A DNA stretch of 47,008 bases from Hwanghaeella sp. (GTDB lineage: Bacteria > Pseudomonadota > Alphaproteobacteria > UBA8366 > Aestuariispiraceae): positions 1 to 47,008 of the forward strand of contig JANQIT010000003.1 in NCBI GenBank assembly GCA_028282025.1. Direction: 5' to 3'. The position numbers and the translations under genes are program-made. Position 1 is the stretch's first letter, and every line of letters begins with the position of its first letter. The notes beneath the pieces were generated by a model. It had not been told where the DNA came from. It made no database searches and saw only the letters and a list, made by a program, of their open reading frames with translations. Below are positions 33,321 to 42,801 of the stretch, one piece after another.

Positions 33321-35668
33321 TCCGCGCGCTCCCGTGCGTAAGCGTGCAGCGCCTTGTCCATCACGGCCCGGTGCTGCTCGTTATTGACGAAGGCCGGCGA
33401 GTTGACTTTGTCCCACAGATTCTCGTCAACCATGTTCTGGTGACAGCCAACGCACAGGCCGGTCCGTTCCATCTTGGCGCGCATGGCGCCCGGCAGCGGG
33501 CCTGTCAAAGGCCAATGAGATCCGATGGAGACCAGTTGCTCGTCATCCCGGGTCACGATCTGGCTAAGGTCGTGGTCCAGGGACGGCACCGGCTGGATCT
33601 GGGTCTGGTACTGCTTCGGGATGATCTGACCCGTGGCCGTTTCCAACTCCACCACATGGCCGTCTTCATAACCCAGCAGGAAGCGGCCATCCTCGATCCC
33701 ATAGCCCAGGGTCTTGGGATTGTCATGGCAGCTTTCGCAACTGCGCGCTTTCCGGCCCGCCGTGTGCGGCTGCACCGCGGCGTGATCGAGCCCTTTACCC
33801 TCCGGCGTCATCCAGGTCTCGTTATGAACGACCGTGTTGCCGTCCTTATCGATGACCGTGGTGATCACCTGACAGCCCGGCATCAGCGGGCTGACACGGC
33901 CTTCACCGTTGATCCCCAGGATCGGGGTTTCCCAACGCAGATAGCTGCGGGTTTCGGATACCTTACCCGGTCCGGGAATGCCGTTCGTCCCCAGCTCGGC
34001 ATCGGCGGTCAAGCCGTTTTCGCCCCGGGAGTTGGCATTCTTGATCCAATCGATGTCCGTCTTACCTTCGGAGTAATCGACCGTGACGTGGCAGCCATAG
34101 CACTGCGGGGCCCAGTCGGCATGGCATGCATAGCATTCCATGCTTTCCATATGCTGGCCGACCGCGCCCATGGCGACCTTGGCTTCCACCGACTTCCAGC
34201 CGTCTGTTTCGGAAAGCTGCTTCAGCACCGGCACTTCGAAATCGAGGCCCGAGGCCGAGTGCAGAATTACCTTGTTGCCCTTACGCACAACGTTCCCATA
34301 CGGGTTACCGCGGGCGGTCAAAAGATAACCGTCCTGCGGGTCGTATTCGGTACCGAAATACATGAAGGCCGGCAGTTCATCAGAAAGACCGCGCGGTTCC
34401 GTGCCGATATCCTGCTGATGTTCCTCACCGTGACCCAGCGGCAATTCCCACGGATAGGAATTGGTGGTTCCGTGGCAGTCCTCGCATTCGATTTCCACTT
34501 GCGCCAGGGTCGTGCCGAAGATGTTGCCGTCCCCATGCATGTCGATGGAGGTGTGGCAGTCCTGACACAACAGGCCGCCCTGCGGATTGCCGGGCCGGCT
34601 TTGCACCTGATGGTGCAGGTCGTCTTTCACGAAAGTGTAGGATTTGGTGTGAAGTTTCGGCTGTTTACCGCCCGATTCATTGTACGGGCTGCCATAGGGG
34701 AATTCCATGATGCCCTGATAGCTGGTGCCGATCCGCTTGCCGCGGTTGTGGCACGAGCTGCAGCTTTCGTTCGGAATGCCGCTATACTCTACGTCGCCGA
34801 CTTGAACTTTGGTCTTGCGGGTGCCCTGCATGACATGCGCCAGCAGGCGGCCCGGCTGTTCCTTGCTGAGGGTCGGATCGCCGCCCTCGTACAGACCTTC
34901 GTTCGAGTAAGGCACATGACAGGACGAACAGCCGGCGCCCCGGAAGTCCCCCCGTTTTTCACGCCCGTTCACCCCGACATGGCAGCGTTGACACTGCTGA
35001 CGGGAATAGGTGATCCCGGCCAAGTTCGGGTGTTTCGGGATCTGGTCCACGTCGACATCCGGGATCTGCTGCATTTCAGACGGGATCTGATCCGGATGCG
35101 CTTCGACATAGGCCGTCATATATTCGATATACTTTTCGGACCCGATATCCGGCACCGGACCGTTCTCGTCGGTCAGCGTATAGTTGCCGTAGACCACCTT
35201 GTGGTCCTTCTGCAGGCCCCAGGCCCAGAGGTTGCCCTGGAGCTTGCCGGCTTCCGTGTTCATCAGGGATTTGGTCACGCGCTCGGCGTAACCGTCGTGA
35301 CATTGACCGCAGGCCTGTTCGGCGGCGCCCAACGCCCCGGGGTCGGGATAGAAGGTATGGGGGCCTCCGTTCTCGCCAATAGACGCAAGCGTCCCGCTAT
35401 GGGCGTCATCCTTTGTCGTCGCCGCTGGATTGCCGCCGTGGCAAACCACGCAACCGCCCGGGTCGCCGACTTCGGCGCCCATTTCCTCAATGGTTTCCTG
35501 CATCGCCCCTTGTGAGAATCTTTCAATTCCCTGGTGGCAGGACTGGCAACCAAGTTCCGTCGCGCGCTCTTCGGATACCGTCTCGAACTCTTCCGCGGAT
35601 AGCGGTGCGGCCGAGACCATTAATCCAGCAAACAGCGAGGCAATTCCAAAAGATAGGAAGCGATTCAT
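33317..35668 (-). CDS. Dodecahaem c-type cytochrome, periplasmic
   Basis: 783 residues with a signal peptide (cut near LSA-EE). Twelve CxxCH haem motifs are present: CQSCH, CVVCH, CGQCH, CQRCH, CSSCH twice, CQDCH, CEDCH, CYACH, CYGCH, CESCH and CVGCH. CYACH and CYGCH are only seven residues apart. No membrane anchor or known catalytic haem motif (CxxCK, CX15CH) is seen. I do not recognise it as a characterised enzyme; it may be an electron conduit or an unassigned reductase or oxidoreductase. It is divergent from the FNR-type gene, with an FNR-like box upstream, so oxygen-limited expression is likely. Confidence 0.88.
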   Translation of the reverse strand: MNRFLSFGIASLFAGLMVSAAPLSAEEFETVSEERATELGCQSCHQGIERFSQGAMQETIEEMGAEVGDPGGCVVCHGGNPAATTKDDAHSGTLASIGENGGPHTFYPDPGALGAAEQACGQCHDGYAERVTKSLMNTEAGKLQGNLWAWGLQKDHKVVYGNYTLTDENGPVPDIGSEKYIEYMTAYVEAHPDQIPSEMQQIPDVDVDQIPKHPNLAGITYSRQQCQRCHVGVNGREKRGDFRGAGCSSCHVPYSNEGLYEGGDPTLSKEQPGRLLAHVMQGTRKTKVQVGDVEYSGIPNESCSSCHNRGKRIGTSYQGIMEFPYGSPYNESGGKQPKLHTKSYTFVKDDLHHQVQSRPGNPQGGLLCQDCHTSIDMHGDGNIFGTTLAQVEIECEDCHGTTNSYPWELPLGHGEEHQQDIGTEPRGLSDELPAFMYFGTEYDPQDGYLLTARGNPYGNVVRKGNKVILHSASGLDFEVPVLKQLSETDGWKSVEAKVAMGAVGQHMESMECYACHADWAPQCYGCHVTVDYSEGKTDIDWIKNANSRGENGLTADAELGTNGIPGPGKVSETRSYLRWETPILGINGEGRVSPLMPGCQVITTVIDKDGNTVVHNETWMTPEGKGLDHAAVQPHTAGRKARSCESCHDNPKTLGYGIEDGRFLLGYEDGHVVELETATGQIIPKQYQTQIQPVPSLDHDLSQIVTRDDEQLVSIGSHWPLTGPLPGAMRAKMERTGLCVGCHQNMVDENLWDKVNSPAFVNNEQHRAVMDKALHAYARERAE

Positions 35669-35700
35669 AGAGTCCCCCTGACCGACGTTAAAAGTCGTCG

Positions 35701-35746
35701 ATTAGAGCTTATCGCCTGTACAAAATGATGTACTGATATAGATCAA
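35701..35746 (-). promoter_or_regulatory. FNR-dependent promoter of the multihaem operon
   Basis: CTGAT-ATAG-ATCAA at 35733-35746 differs from the FNR consensus TTGAT-N4-ATCAA at one base. A -10-like TCTAAT lies at 35701-35706 on the minus strand, placing the box near -45, a class II activator position. A second palindrome TTGATCAA follows at 35749-35756. The box is also 120 bases upstream of the divergent regulator gene and could serve autoregulation. Confidence 0.6.
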
Positions 35747-35862
35747 AATTGATCAACTTCCTCGCGATTTTTTTTATTGACCCATGTCAGATCGTCCTGC
35801 CCGCAATCGGTTTAGGTTTCATACGAGACGCCGGAAAAGCCCGGTGCTTGAGGAACGACCCC

Positions 35863-36660
35863 ATGAACATCGATACGGCACGGACCAGTTCACAACGAAC
35901 CCGAAACAAGGAAGCGCCCTGGACGCTTGCAGCCTCACGCTGTCAGATCTGCGCGGCCTTTCCCTGTAAGCTGCATCCCTACCTGACCGGCGCGACACTG
36001 GAGACACTGTCGGAGAGCGGGACCACCCGTTCCCTTCTGCCGAACGGTGCCAACGCCGGCATACCGATTTCCGAATTCAAGGGTATGCTTGCCGTCCTGA
36101 TCCAGGGACATGGCATGGCGGAACATCACAGCCCGGACGGAAGCCGCACCGTACTGCACTTCTTCCGTCCCGGCGATATCGTCTATTACGGCGGTATGGC
36201 GACCGATCAGGGCGTCGTGGGCATCCGGGGCGCTTTCGTCTTCCGGCCGCTGAACCCTGTGCGCCTGTGCCTTATCCCCGAGGCGTTGCTGCGGGAATCG
36301 AGGGAAATTGAAGGCATGCTGGAGATGGCCTGCAACGAGATTTGCGCCCTGCATACGCAGCAGATCCTTTTGGGCAAGATGCCGGCCTACCAGCGCCTGG
36401 CCTATTTCCTGTTTCACGAAGCCGCCCGCAGTTCGCCACAAGTCGCCAGCAATCCGGATGCGCCCGGCAATGGCCCGATCGCGCTGGTACTGCCGATGGT
36501 CCGGGCCGACATCGCGGACTATCTAGGGGTGAATCTTGAAACCGTCAGCCGTTGTTTCACACGGCTGCGGAAAGACGGCATGATCGCTCTTCCCAAACCC
36601 AACACGGTCGTCATCCCCGACCCGGCCGCCCTGAGGAAACAGTTCGAAGGCGCGATCTAA
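35863..36660 (+). CDS. FNR-type Crp-family regulator with Fe-S cysteines
   Basis: 265 residues from ATG 35863, preceded by GAGGAA. The N-terminal cluster C27-x2-C30-x4-C35 (CQICAAFPC) and C136 (LCLIP, matching E. coli FNR VCEIP) are the four expected [4Fe-4S] ligands. A cyclic-nucleotide-like fold follows. The HTH has ETVSR at 226-230 (NLETVSRCFTRLRKDGMI), the E-x-x-S-R motif that reads TTGAT. It should be an oxygen sensor, active without oxygen, and probably activates the divergent 12-haem operon. The open frame extends upstream to 35749 without family similarity. Confidence 0.92.
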   Translation: MNIDTARTSSQRTRNKEAPWTLAASRCQICAAFPCKLHPYLTGATLETLSESGTTRSLLPNGANAGIPISEFKGMLAVLIQGHGMAEHHSPDGSRTVLHFFRPGDIVYYGGMATDQGVVGIRGAFVFRPLNPVRLCLIPEALLRESREIEGMLEMACNEICALHTQQILLGKMPAYQRLAYFLFHEAARSSPQVASNPDAPGNGPIALVLPMVRADIADYLGVNLETVSRCFTRLRKDGMIALPKPNTVVIPDPAALRKQFEGAI

Positions 36661-36721
36661 ATCGGTACGCGTACAGTCTGAACAACTGAGAGGCCGTTTC
36701 CGGCCTGCGGAAAATCCGGCC

Positions 36722-37900
36722 CTATGGCCCGCCGTAGAGCCACGCCAAACCATTGTGCGACTGTTCCGCCGTGCGTGCGCCGAGCTGAAGGTTGCGCAAT
36801 TCCCGTGTGACCCCGCTGGCGTGATAGACGTCGCCCAGGAAGCGGGCCATGAGTTGGACGCGGGCAGTCCGTAGATAGCGTGTCTCGGAATAGGCCCTGA
36901 AAGCGGCGGCATAATCCCGGTCCGTTTCTTCGACCAGGTCCGCCATGATCACCGCATCCTCCAACGCCATGTTTGCGCCCTGTGCAAAATACTGCAGCAT
37001 GGGATGGGCCGCGTCCCCCAGCAGAGCGACGCAGCCGTCCGACCAATCCTTTACCGGCTCCCGGTCGCACAGCACCCACATGCGCCAGGTTTCGATCTTG
37101 TCCAGCAAGCTTCTAGGGCGCGGGTCGATACCCTGGAACTTTTCGCGCAACTCGGCAGGGTCCCCGGCGGCATCCCAGCCTTCCTCGTAGCGGTCCGAAT
37201 GGAAGACGGCGACCAGGTTAAACAGTTCCGAGCGGCGCAAAGGATAATGCACAAGGTGTGTTTTCGGACCTGCCCATAGCGTCGCGGCGTTCCAGCGCAC
37301 ATCCGCCGGCACATCCTTCATCGGCAGAACCGCACGATAGGCGATGTGTCCAGAGACGCGCGGCGGTCCGTCGCCGACGATCTGATCGCGGATCTTGGAC
37401 CACAGCCCGTCCGCCCCGATCAGCGCCGGGCCCGTTACCGCACTGCCGTCAGACAGCAGGATCTGGACCTTACCCTTGCTCTGCGCATAGCAACTGACCA
37501 TCTGGCCGGTGCGCAACTCCACCAGGCCGGTATCGATACAGGCTGACATCAGGGTGCGGTGCAGATCGGCGCGATGGGTGACTGCATAAGGCTGGCCGAA
37601 CTTCTCCCGGAAACCTCCCGTCAGCGGCACCCGGGTGATCTGCTCGCCAGACAGGCTGTCCATCATGATCAGGTCTTCGACAAAGACCGCGCTCTTGTTG
37701 ATGGATTCGGTCACGCCCAGACGGTCGAACATGCGGAAAACGTTCGGGCCAAGCTGAATGCCAGCCCCGATTTCCCCAAAACTCTCCGCGCGTTCCAGGA
37801 TAAGGGAAGGAATTCCCTTGCGCGCCAGCGCCAACGCGGCCCCCATGGCACCGATGCCGCCGCCGACGATGATGACCCGTTCGGTACTTTCGTTCGACAT
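36722..37900 (-). CDS. FAD-dependent aromatic monooxygenase, 3-hydroxybenzoate 6-hydroxylase-like
   Basis: 392 residues, class A flavoprotein hydroxylase. GxGxxG dinucleotide motif (IIVGGGIGAMGAALAL, about 10-25), middle region IGADGLWSKIRDQIVG (DG motif), and FAD/ribityl motif LLGDAAHPMLQYFAQGANMALEDA. EIGAGIQLGPNVFRMFDRLGV and the YAVTHRADLH segment are closest, from memory, to 3-hydroxybenzoate 6-monooxygenase; salicylate 1-hydroxylase is the alternative. It is alone: no gentisate dioxygenase or regulator lies next to it, so the pathway is not evident. It converges with the FNR-type gene; a 6-bp hairpin AGGCCG/CGGCCT (36691-36706) lies between. Confidence 0.82.
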   Translation of the reverse strand: MSNESTERVIIVGGGIGAMGAALALARKGIPSLILERAESFGEIGAGIQLGPNVFRMFDRLGVTESINKSAVFVEDLIMMDSLSGEQITRVPLTGGFREKFGQPYAVTHRADLHRTLMSACIDTGLVELRTGQMVSCYAQSKGKVQILLSDGSAVTGPALIGADGLWSKIRDQIVGDGPPRVSGHIAYRAVLPMKDVPADVRWNAATLWAGPKTHLVHYPLRRSELFNLVAVFHSDRYEEGWDAAGDPAELREKFQGIDPRPRSLLDKIETWRMWVLCDREPVKDWSDGCVALLGDAAHPMLQYFAQGANMALEDAVIMADLVEETDRDYAAAFRAYSETRYLRTARVQLMARFLGDVYHASGVTRELRNLQLGARTAEQSHNGLAWLYGGP

Positions 37901-38044
37901 GAAGCGTCCTCCCCCTCGACCCCTGCGGCAACGCTATATCGGCAGCGCTATCTCACACAACCGTGTTGGATCGCACTTTGACGCAACGCAGCCCTTTGCC
38001 TAGCTTTCCGCCAGGCACGGACCAATAAGCCGAGAGGAAGAGCC

Positions 38045-38551
38045 ATGGACGCCGACGCCCTGCGCGCGATGCAGGCCCCGATCAAGGAAAAGTACAAATC
38101 CGACCCGGAGGCCGCGAAAATCACCCTGACCGCCAAGGGAAACCTGGGCGAAGGCATCGCCTGCCGGGTGGAAACCGGAAAGGCGATTGCCGAAGCCGGT
38201 CTGCATCCCGCAACCGGCGGCGACGGCGCGCAGCTCTGCTCCGGCGATATGTTGCTGGAAGCGCTGGTCGCCTGCGCGGGCGTCACGCTGAAAGCGGTCG
38301 CGACGGCGCTGGACATCCCGTTGCGAGACGGCTCGGTATCGGCCACCGGCGTGCTGGACTTCCGGGGCACCTTGGGTGTCGACCGCGAAGCCCCGGTCGG
38401 CTTCCAATCCATCGACCTGGCGTTCGATCTGGATGCAGATGCCAGTGACGATCAACTGGCCACCCTGCACAAGCTGACCGAACGCTATTGCGTGGTCCTT
38501 CAAACGATCAAGGGGAATGCACCGGTCACCTCCAGCATTGGTCTGAGATAG
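38045..38551 (+). CDS. OsmC-family protein
   Basis: 168 residues of the OsmC/Ohr superfamily. The redox Cys pair is C77 (LVACAGVTL) and C149 (TERYCVVLQT), and GGDGAQLCSGDMLLEAL precedes the first. The family reduces organic or fatty-acid hydroperoxides, though many members remain uncharacterised. No signal peptide. It is single-gene, convergent with the lipoprotein gene 21 bases downstream. Confidence 0.88.
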   Translation: MDADALRAMQAPIKEKYKSDPEAAKITLTAKGNLGEGIACRVETGKAIAEAGLHPATGGDGAQLCSGDMLLEALVACAGVTLKAVATALDIPLRDGSVSATGVLDFRGTLGVDREAPVGFQSIDLAFDLDADASDDQLATLHKLTERYCVVLQTIKGNAPVTSSIGLR

Positions 38552-38572
38552 CGCGCAAGCATCCACCGCAGC

Positions 38573-39205
38573 CTAGTCCCCGGTGAACCACACCTTCTCG
38601 TCATTCACCATGTAGAGCCTGCATTCACTCCCGGCGTTTTTCCTGGAGCGCGCCTTGCAGTTGGAAAGCGCCAGTTCCTTGGCTTCGGCAACCGTGTCGC
38701 GGCGGCCGCGCCACCCGAAGGCAACCAATTCGTTGTTGGAGAGACGATAGTTGACTGCGAAGGCCTTGTGCGACGTATCGGATATCGGTGTATTCTTATA
38801 GGTCTGGAACGCGGATAGCGACGCTCCGTAGAGTACAGGTTCCGTGCCATCCAACCTGATGTTCCCTTGGGCGTGATCCTTCAGAAAATTACCCGGATCT
38901 TTCCACACGACCTCTCGTTTCTTTGAAAAGATCCTGCATGGTTGTCCGTTGGAATCCTCTTCACACGCAGCGATCACATTGGTGTCTGGGGTAATCTGAC
39001 AATCCACCGCGTTCCAAGGACAGTAGAAATAATGCGCCGTTTTACCGTCTACGGACACGGCGAACTTAGCGGGATAATCCTGCCCCAGATAATGCTGATA
39101 CAACGCCGCCGTACTCGGCGAGAAAGTAACCGGCCCCTCGCCGACCATGGTCTGACAGCCCGCCAAGACCAAGAAAGCCAAAAAACCCAATACCATACGC
39201 TTCAT
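38573..39205 (-). CDS. Lipoprotein of unknown function, paralogue A
   Basis: 210 residues from ATG 39205. Lipobox LAGC at 16-19 after a hydrophobic leader, followed by a mature domain with six Cys in spaced pairs. The C-terminus SECRLYMVNDEKVWFTGD matches NCKVYMVNEEKVWFAAN of the next gene upstream, and both proteins have 210 residues. The function is not recognised. A sigma-70-like promoter (39243-39271) lies upstream, so it is likely transcribed independently of its paralogue. Confidence 0.8.
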   Translation of the reverse strand: MKRMVLGFLAFLVLAGCQTMVGEGPVTFSPSTAALYQHYLGQDYPAKFAVSVDGKTAHYFYCPWNAVDCQITPDTNVIAACEEDSNGQPCRIFSKKREVVWKDPGNFLKDHAQGNIRLDGTEPVLYGASLSAFQTYKNTPISDTSHKAFAVNYRLSNNELVAFGWRGRRDTVAEAKELALSNCKARSRKNAGSECRLYMVNDEKVWFTGD

Positions 39206-39242
39206 GGAAGCCTCACCCGTCCAAGCGATTTCTTTGAATGCA

Positions 39243-39271
39243 ACTTTAAAACGCGCTGCAATCGCTGACAA
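39243..39271 (-). promoter_or_regulatory. Sigma-70-type promoter for lipoprotein A
   Basis: Minus strand -35 TTGTCA (39266-39271; 5 of 6 to TTGACA), 17-base spacer, -10 TAAAGT (39243-39248; 4 of 6). The predicted start lies about 30 bases before the ATG. Confidence 0.45.
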
Positions 39272-39368
39272 TCCACTGAGGTTTTTGATGATCCCACAAG
39301 ACGCACCGCCCGGAGGATTGGCATTGTCGGGATCGGACCGACTGTCTGGGCACGCTTCCGGCTGCGGT

Positions 39369-40001
39369 CTAGTTCGCCGCAAACCAGACCTTCTCTTCGT
39401 TCACCATATAGACCTTGCAATTGTCCTTGTGCTGGGCGACCGACCTTTGTTGGCAATCCTGCAAGGCCGCCTGTTTCGCCAATTCCTCGGTGGCCTTGTT
39501 CGCGGCCCACCCGTAACCGAAGAGCTTGTTTTGGGTCAGATGGTAGTTGACCGCAAAGGCCCGGTTTTCCGCCCCTTTGCCGGTGACCAGATAGGTTCGC
39601 AGGTTCGTTTGAGCCTGCCCGAACAGCACCGGCTCGCTGCCGTCCAGCGCAACATCGCCTTGAATATGGTTACGCATGAACGCGCCGGGATCGCTCCAGA
39701 CGACGTTGCGCTTACGCGCGAAAATGAAGCACTTCACACCGGCGGACCGTTGCTCGCATCCATGGATGGCCTCGGTATCCGTGGAGTCTCTGCACGCAAA
39801 GAAATTCTTGGGGCAATAGTAGTAGTATGAAGCGCGTCCGTTCTCGGACACGGCGAATCGATCCGGATGCCCTTGGTTCATATAGTGGTGGAAGTTCGCC
39901 GCCACACTGCCGGTGAAGGCTATCGGCCCCTGCCCGGTTGTCGCCGTCTGACATCCCGCGGCTAAGAACAGGAATACAATACATAGGAATACGCGCTTCA
40001 C
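39369..40001 (-). CDS. Lipoprotein of unknown function, paralogue B
   Basis: 210 residues from GTG 40001, chosen for GGGAGA 6 bases upstream and because it yields a clean lipoprotein leader (lipobox AAGC). The open frame extends upstream into rimO territory without such features. It shares size, Cys pattern, a YxxY/F-C-P motif (YYYCPKNFFAC against HYFYCPWNAVDC) and the C-terminal VYMVNEEKVWF with paralogue A. The pair arose by tandem duplication and has since diverged strongly. Role unknown; outer-membrane or periplasmic location is expected. Confidence 0.8.
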   Translation of the reverse strand: MKRVFLCIVFLFLAAGCQTATTGQGPIAFTGSVAANFHHYMNQGHPDRFAVSENGRASYYYYCPKNFFACRDSTDTEAIHGCEQRSAGVKCFIFARKRNVVWSDPGAFMRNHIQGDVALDGSEPVLFGQAQTNLRTYLVTGKGAENRAFAVNYHLTQNKLFGYGWAANKATEELAKQAALQDCQQRSVAQHKDNCKVYMVNEEKVWFAAN

Positions 40002-40071
40002 GATCTTCTCCCAAAGCCGGTCGAACCGAGGGTCGAAGCACATATTAGGAAAACTCTTGGGCCGCACAACC

Positions 40072-41409
40072 CTAGCGGGCCGCCAGTTTACCCCACAGGT
40101 CGTACTCACCGGCTTCGTCGATCTCGACCTTGACCATGTCGCCGACATGCACATCGCACGGTTCATCGATGAAGACATTGCCGTCGATCTCCGGCGCGTC
40201 GGCATAGCAGCGCCCGATGGCCCCTTCCCCATCGACGGAGTCGATCAGCACGTCCAGGGTTCTGCCGACCTTGGCGGCCAAGCGCTGTTCGCTGATCTTC
40301 TGCTGGTGCGCCATGAAGCGTTCCCACCGTTCCTGCTTCACCGGGTCCGCAACCGCGCCCTCTATGCCATTGGCGGTCGCCCCCTCCACCGGTTCGTACT
40401 TAAAGCACCCGACCCGGTCCAACTGCGCCTCGCTCAACCAGTCCAGCAGGAATTGGAATTCCTCCTCCGTCTCCCCCGGAAAGCCGACGATGAAGGTGGA
40501 GCGGATAGCAAGGTCCAGACAGTCCCGCCGCCATGCCTGAATTCGGTCCAGCGTCTTCTCCTGGTTTCCCGGGCGTCGCATCCGCTTCAGGACGGACGGA
40601 CTGGCATGCTGATAGGGAATATCCAGATAGGGCAGTATCTTGCCCTCGGCCATCAGCGGAATCACCTGATCGACATGCGGATACGGGTAGACATAGTGCA
40701 ACCGCACCCAGACGCCGAGATCGCTCAGCGCCTCCGCCAGATCGACGAACTTCGCCTTCACGGGCCGGCCGTTCCAACGGCTCTCGGCATATTTCAGATC
40801 GACGCCATAGGCGCTGGTATCCTGAGAGATCACCAGCAGTTCCTTGACGCCCGCCTTCACCAGACGTTCCGCCTCGTACAGCACCTTGGCCGCCGGCCGG
40901 CTGGCCAGCTTCCCACGCATCGACGGGATGATGCAGAAGCTGCAACTATTGTTGCAGCCCTCGGAAATTTTCAGATAGGCGTAATGCCGCGGCGTCAACC
41001 GCAGCCCTTCCGGCGGCACCAGGTCCAGGAAAGGATCGTGCGCCGGCGGCGCCACGTCGTGCACGGCCTCCACGACCTGTTCGTATTGGTGCGGTCCGGT
41101 AACAGCCAAGACGTCCGGATGCTGCTCGCGGATCAAATCCTCGTCGACCCCCATGCAGCCGGTAACGATGACCCGGCCGTTCTCATCCAACGCCTCGCCA
41201 ATCGCCTCCAGGCTCTCCGCCTTGGCGCTGTCGAGGAATCCGCAGGTATTCACGATGACGACGTCCGCGCCCTCGTAATCCGGCGAGAGTTCATACCCTT
41301 CGGCGCGCAGCTTTGTGATGATCCGTTCGGAATCCACCAAAGCCTTCGGACAGCCTAGGCTGACCATGCCGACTTTCGCCGGCGCGATTTCAATTGTCTG
41401 TTTGCTCAT
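40072..41409 (-). CDS. rimO: Ribosomal protein S12 methylthiotransferase RimO
   Basis: 445 residues from ATG 41409. The UPF0004 domain has [26 protein letters not shown] and VTGCMG with the three Cys of the auxiliary cluster. Radical SAM motif CNNSCSFC in [27 protein letters not shown]-terminal TRAM domain runs from about 375. It adds a methylthio group to the beta-carbon of the conserved Asp (Asp89 in E. coli) of ribosomal protein S12. DSERI and the short TRAM end distinguish it from MiaB. Ordinary length; housekeeping gene. Confidence 0.96.
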   Translation of the reverse strand: MSKQTIEIAPAKVGMVSLGCPKALVDSERIITKLRAEGYELSPDYEGADVVIVNTCGFLDSAKAESLEAIGEALDENGRVIVTGCMGVDEDLIREQHPDVLAVTGPHQYEQVVEAVHDVAPPAHDPFLDLVPPEGLRLTPRHYAYLKISEGCNNSCSFCIIPSMRGKLASRPAAKVLYEAERLVKAGVKELLVISQDTSAYGVDLKYAESRWNGRPVKAKFVDLAEALSDLGVWVRLHYVYPYPHVDQVIPLMAEGKILPYLDIPYQHASPSVLKRMRRPGNQEKTLDRIQAWRRDCLDLAIRSTFIVGFPGETEEEFQFLLDWLSEAQLDRVGCFKYEPVEGATANGIEGAVADPVKQERWERFMAHQQKISEQRLAAKVGRTLDVLIDSVDGEGAIGRCYADAPEIDGNVFIDEPCDVHVGDMVKVEIDEAGEYDLWGKLAAR

Positions 41410-41474
41410 GACGGGGGGAAATAGTGGGCCGGGACGTAAATGCCAATGTTTTTCGCTATCCGCACCGGGTGCGC

Positions 41475-42752
41475 CTAGCGGGCGCGGACCTTTTCCAACT
41501 CCCGCTCGAAAGCCGCGGGGTCCTCCGCCGCCAACAGAGTCATGAAGCCGGTATAGTCCACGACCGCGCCGTCGACCGCGATAGAGAGGGTCATATCCTT
41601 CCGTAGGGTCATCCGCACGGGCCCCTCCAAGGTCGTGTCGTAACCCGTGTAGATACCGGCTGCTTCCCGCACGATATCCTTGGCGGTCACCTTGCCCGGC
41701 GACACGGCGGTCACGGGCAGAAGGTGGTATCCGTCCACGGTATAGATCCGTCCCCGCTCCACCCGGAAGCGTGTATCGGTGACATTCAGCCGCCACACAC
41801 CGTCAATCGGGGCGGCGGCGGCGGGCTGAACCTCGATCGACCGTTCAAGGGTGTCGGGAAAGAGGAAACCGGATGGGGCCGGCAGAGGATCCGCCATGGC
41901 GCGCGCGATATCGCCACTGACCAGCGGCGGGCGCGGCACCGGCGGGACCGGTGCGGGAGGTAGCGGAGGTGGCGAGGTTCCCGCGACGGGCTGGCCGGTG
42001 AAATAGAAATCGACCGTCAGGGAGGAAGATTCCCACGGCACCTGCCGATTGGCGGTCCGTTCCAGCACTTCGATGCGCACGCGTTTGAACACATCTTCCA
42101 CCTGCAGTCCGGGGATGCGCATGGCCCGCGCCAGCGCCCGTGTATAGGGACTGTTACGGCCGGTCCCGTCCTCCGCCACCCGGCCGGGGGCGGTCGAAAA
42201 AGCCACCAGCGTGCCGGTCGGTGCGTCCATGCGGGCAAGTCCGTTGCCGCCGCCGGACCGGGTCGCCCCTTCGAACGGGTTGTTGCGGCAGGCATCCAGG
42301 ACAACGATGTTCAGGCCGCCGTCGTAACGGTTAAGCGTGTCCAAAACGTCCGACGCGCGCACGCCTTCAATCTTTACATCCAGGGGGTCGCGGATCTCCG
42401 CATCCACCGGGATGAGGTAGTTCTCACCATCTATCTGCACGCCATGACCGGCATAGTAGATCAGAGCGACGGCGTCCGCTCCCGCGGCTTCCAGCCGGGT
42501 TCCGAAATCGACGACGGCGCGTTGCAGCGCGCGCCGGTCGAGATCCGTATGCACCGATACCTCAAACCCCACCTCTTCCAACGTCGCGGCCATCAGGGAG
42601 GCGTCATTGACCGGATTGGGCAGCGGCGCCGTCGTGTAATTACCGTTGCCGATCACCAGTGCGATCCGCTGCTCGGCCTGCGCCGGCTGGCCTGAAAGCA
42701 GCGCGCAGCACAGCACCGTCAGGAAAGAAAACATGGCAAGCCGTGGAAACAT
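41475..42752 (-). CDS. Secreted caspase-family (C14) protease
   Basis: 425 residues with a signal peptide (cut near AQA-EQ). The caspase p20-like domain has the catalytic dyad H103 (YYAGHGV) and C155 (LDACRNNPF), plus ALVIGNGNY at its start and [20 protein letters not shown] after. After about residue 255 comes a Pro-rich linker ([17 protein letters not shown]) and a roughly 130-residue C-terminal domain I do not recognise. Such orthocaspase-like proteins are widespread in alphaproteobacteria; substrates are mostly unknown. It precedes, divergently, the methyltransferase gene. Confidence 0.9.
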   Translation of the reverse strand: MFPRLAMFSFLTVLCCALLSGQPAQAEQRIALVIGNGNYTTAPLPNPVNDASLMAATLEEVGFEVSVHTDLDRRALQRAVVDFGTRLEAAGADAVALIYYAGHGVQIDGENYLIPVDAEIRDPLDVKIEGVRASDVLDTLNRYDGGLNIVVLDACRNNPFEGATRSGGGNGLARMDAPTGTLVAFSTAPGRVAEDGTGRNSPYTRALARAMRIPGLQVEDVFKRVRIEVLERTANRQVPWESSSLTVDFYFTGQPVAGTSPPPLPPAPVPPVPRPPLVSGDIARAMADPLPAPSGFLFPDTLERSIEVQPAAAAPIDGVWRLNVTDTRFRVERGRIYTVDGYHLLPVTAVSPGKVTAKDIVREAAGIYTGYDTTLEGPVRMTLRKDMTLSIAVDGAVVDYTGFMTLLAAEDPAAFERELEKVRAR

Positions 42753-42801
42753 GGTAGAATGCTAGCATTCTGTTTTTTCCTCTTCCAGCGCCGGGTGACG
42801 C

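Noticed and set aside
33344-35515. Long open frame on the plus strand opposite the 12-haem cytochrome gene
   Set aside because: It is antisense to a gene with twelve CxxCH motifs and a signal peptide; its protein has no family features and reflects GC-rich codon bias.
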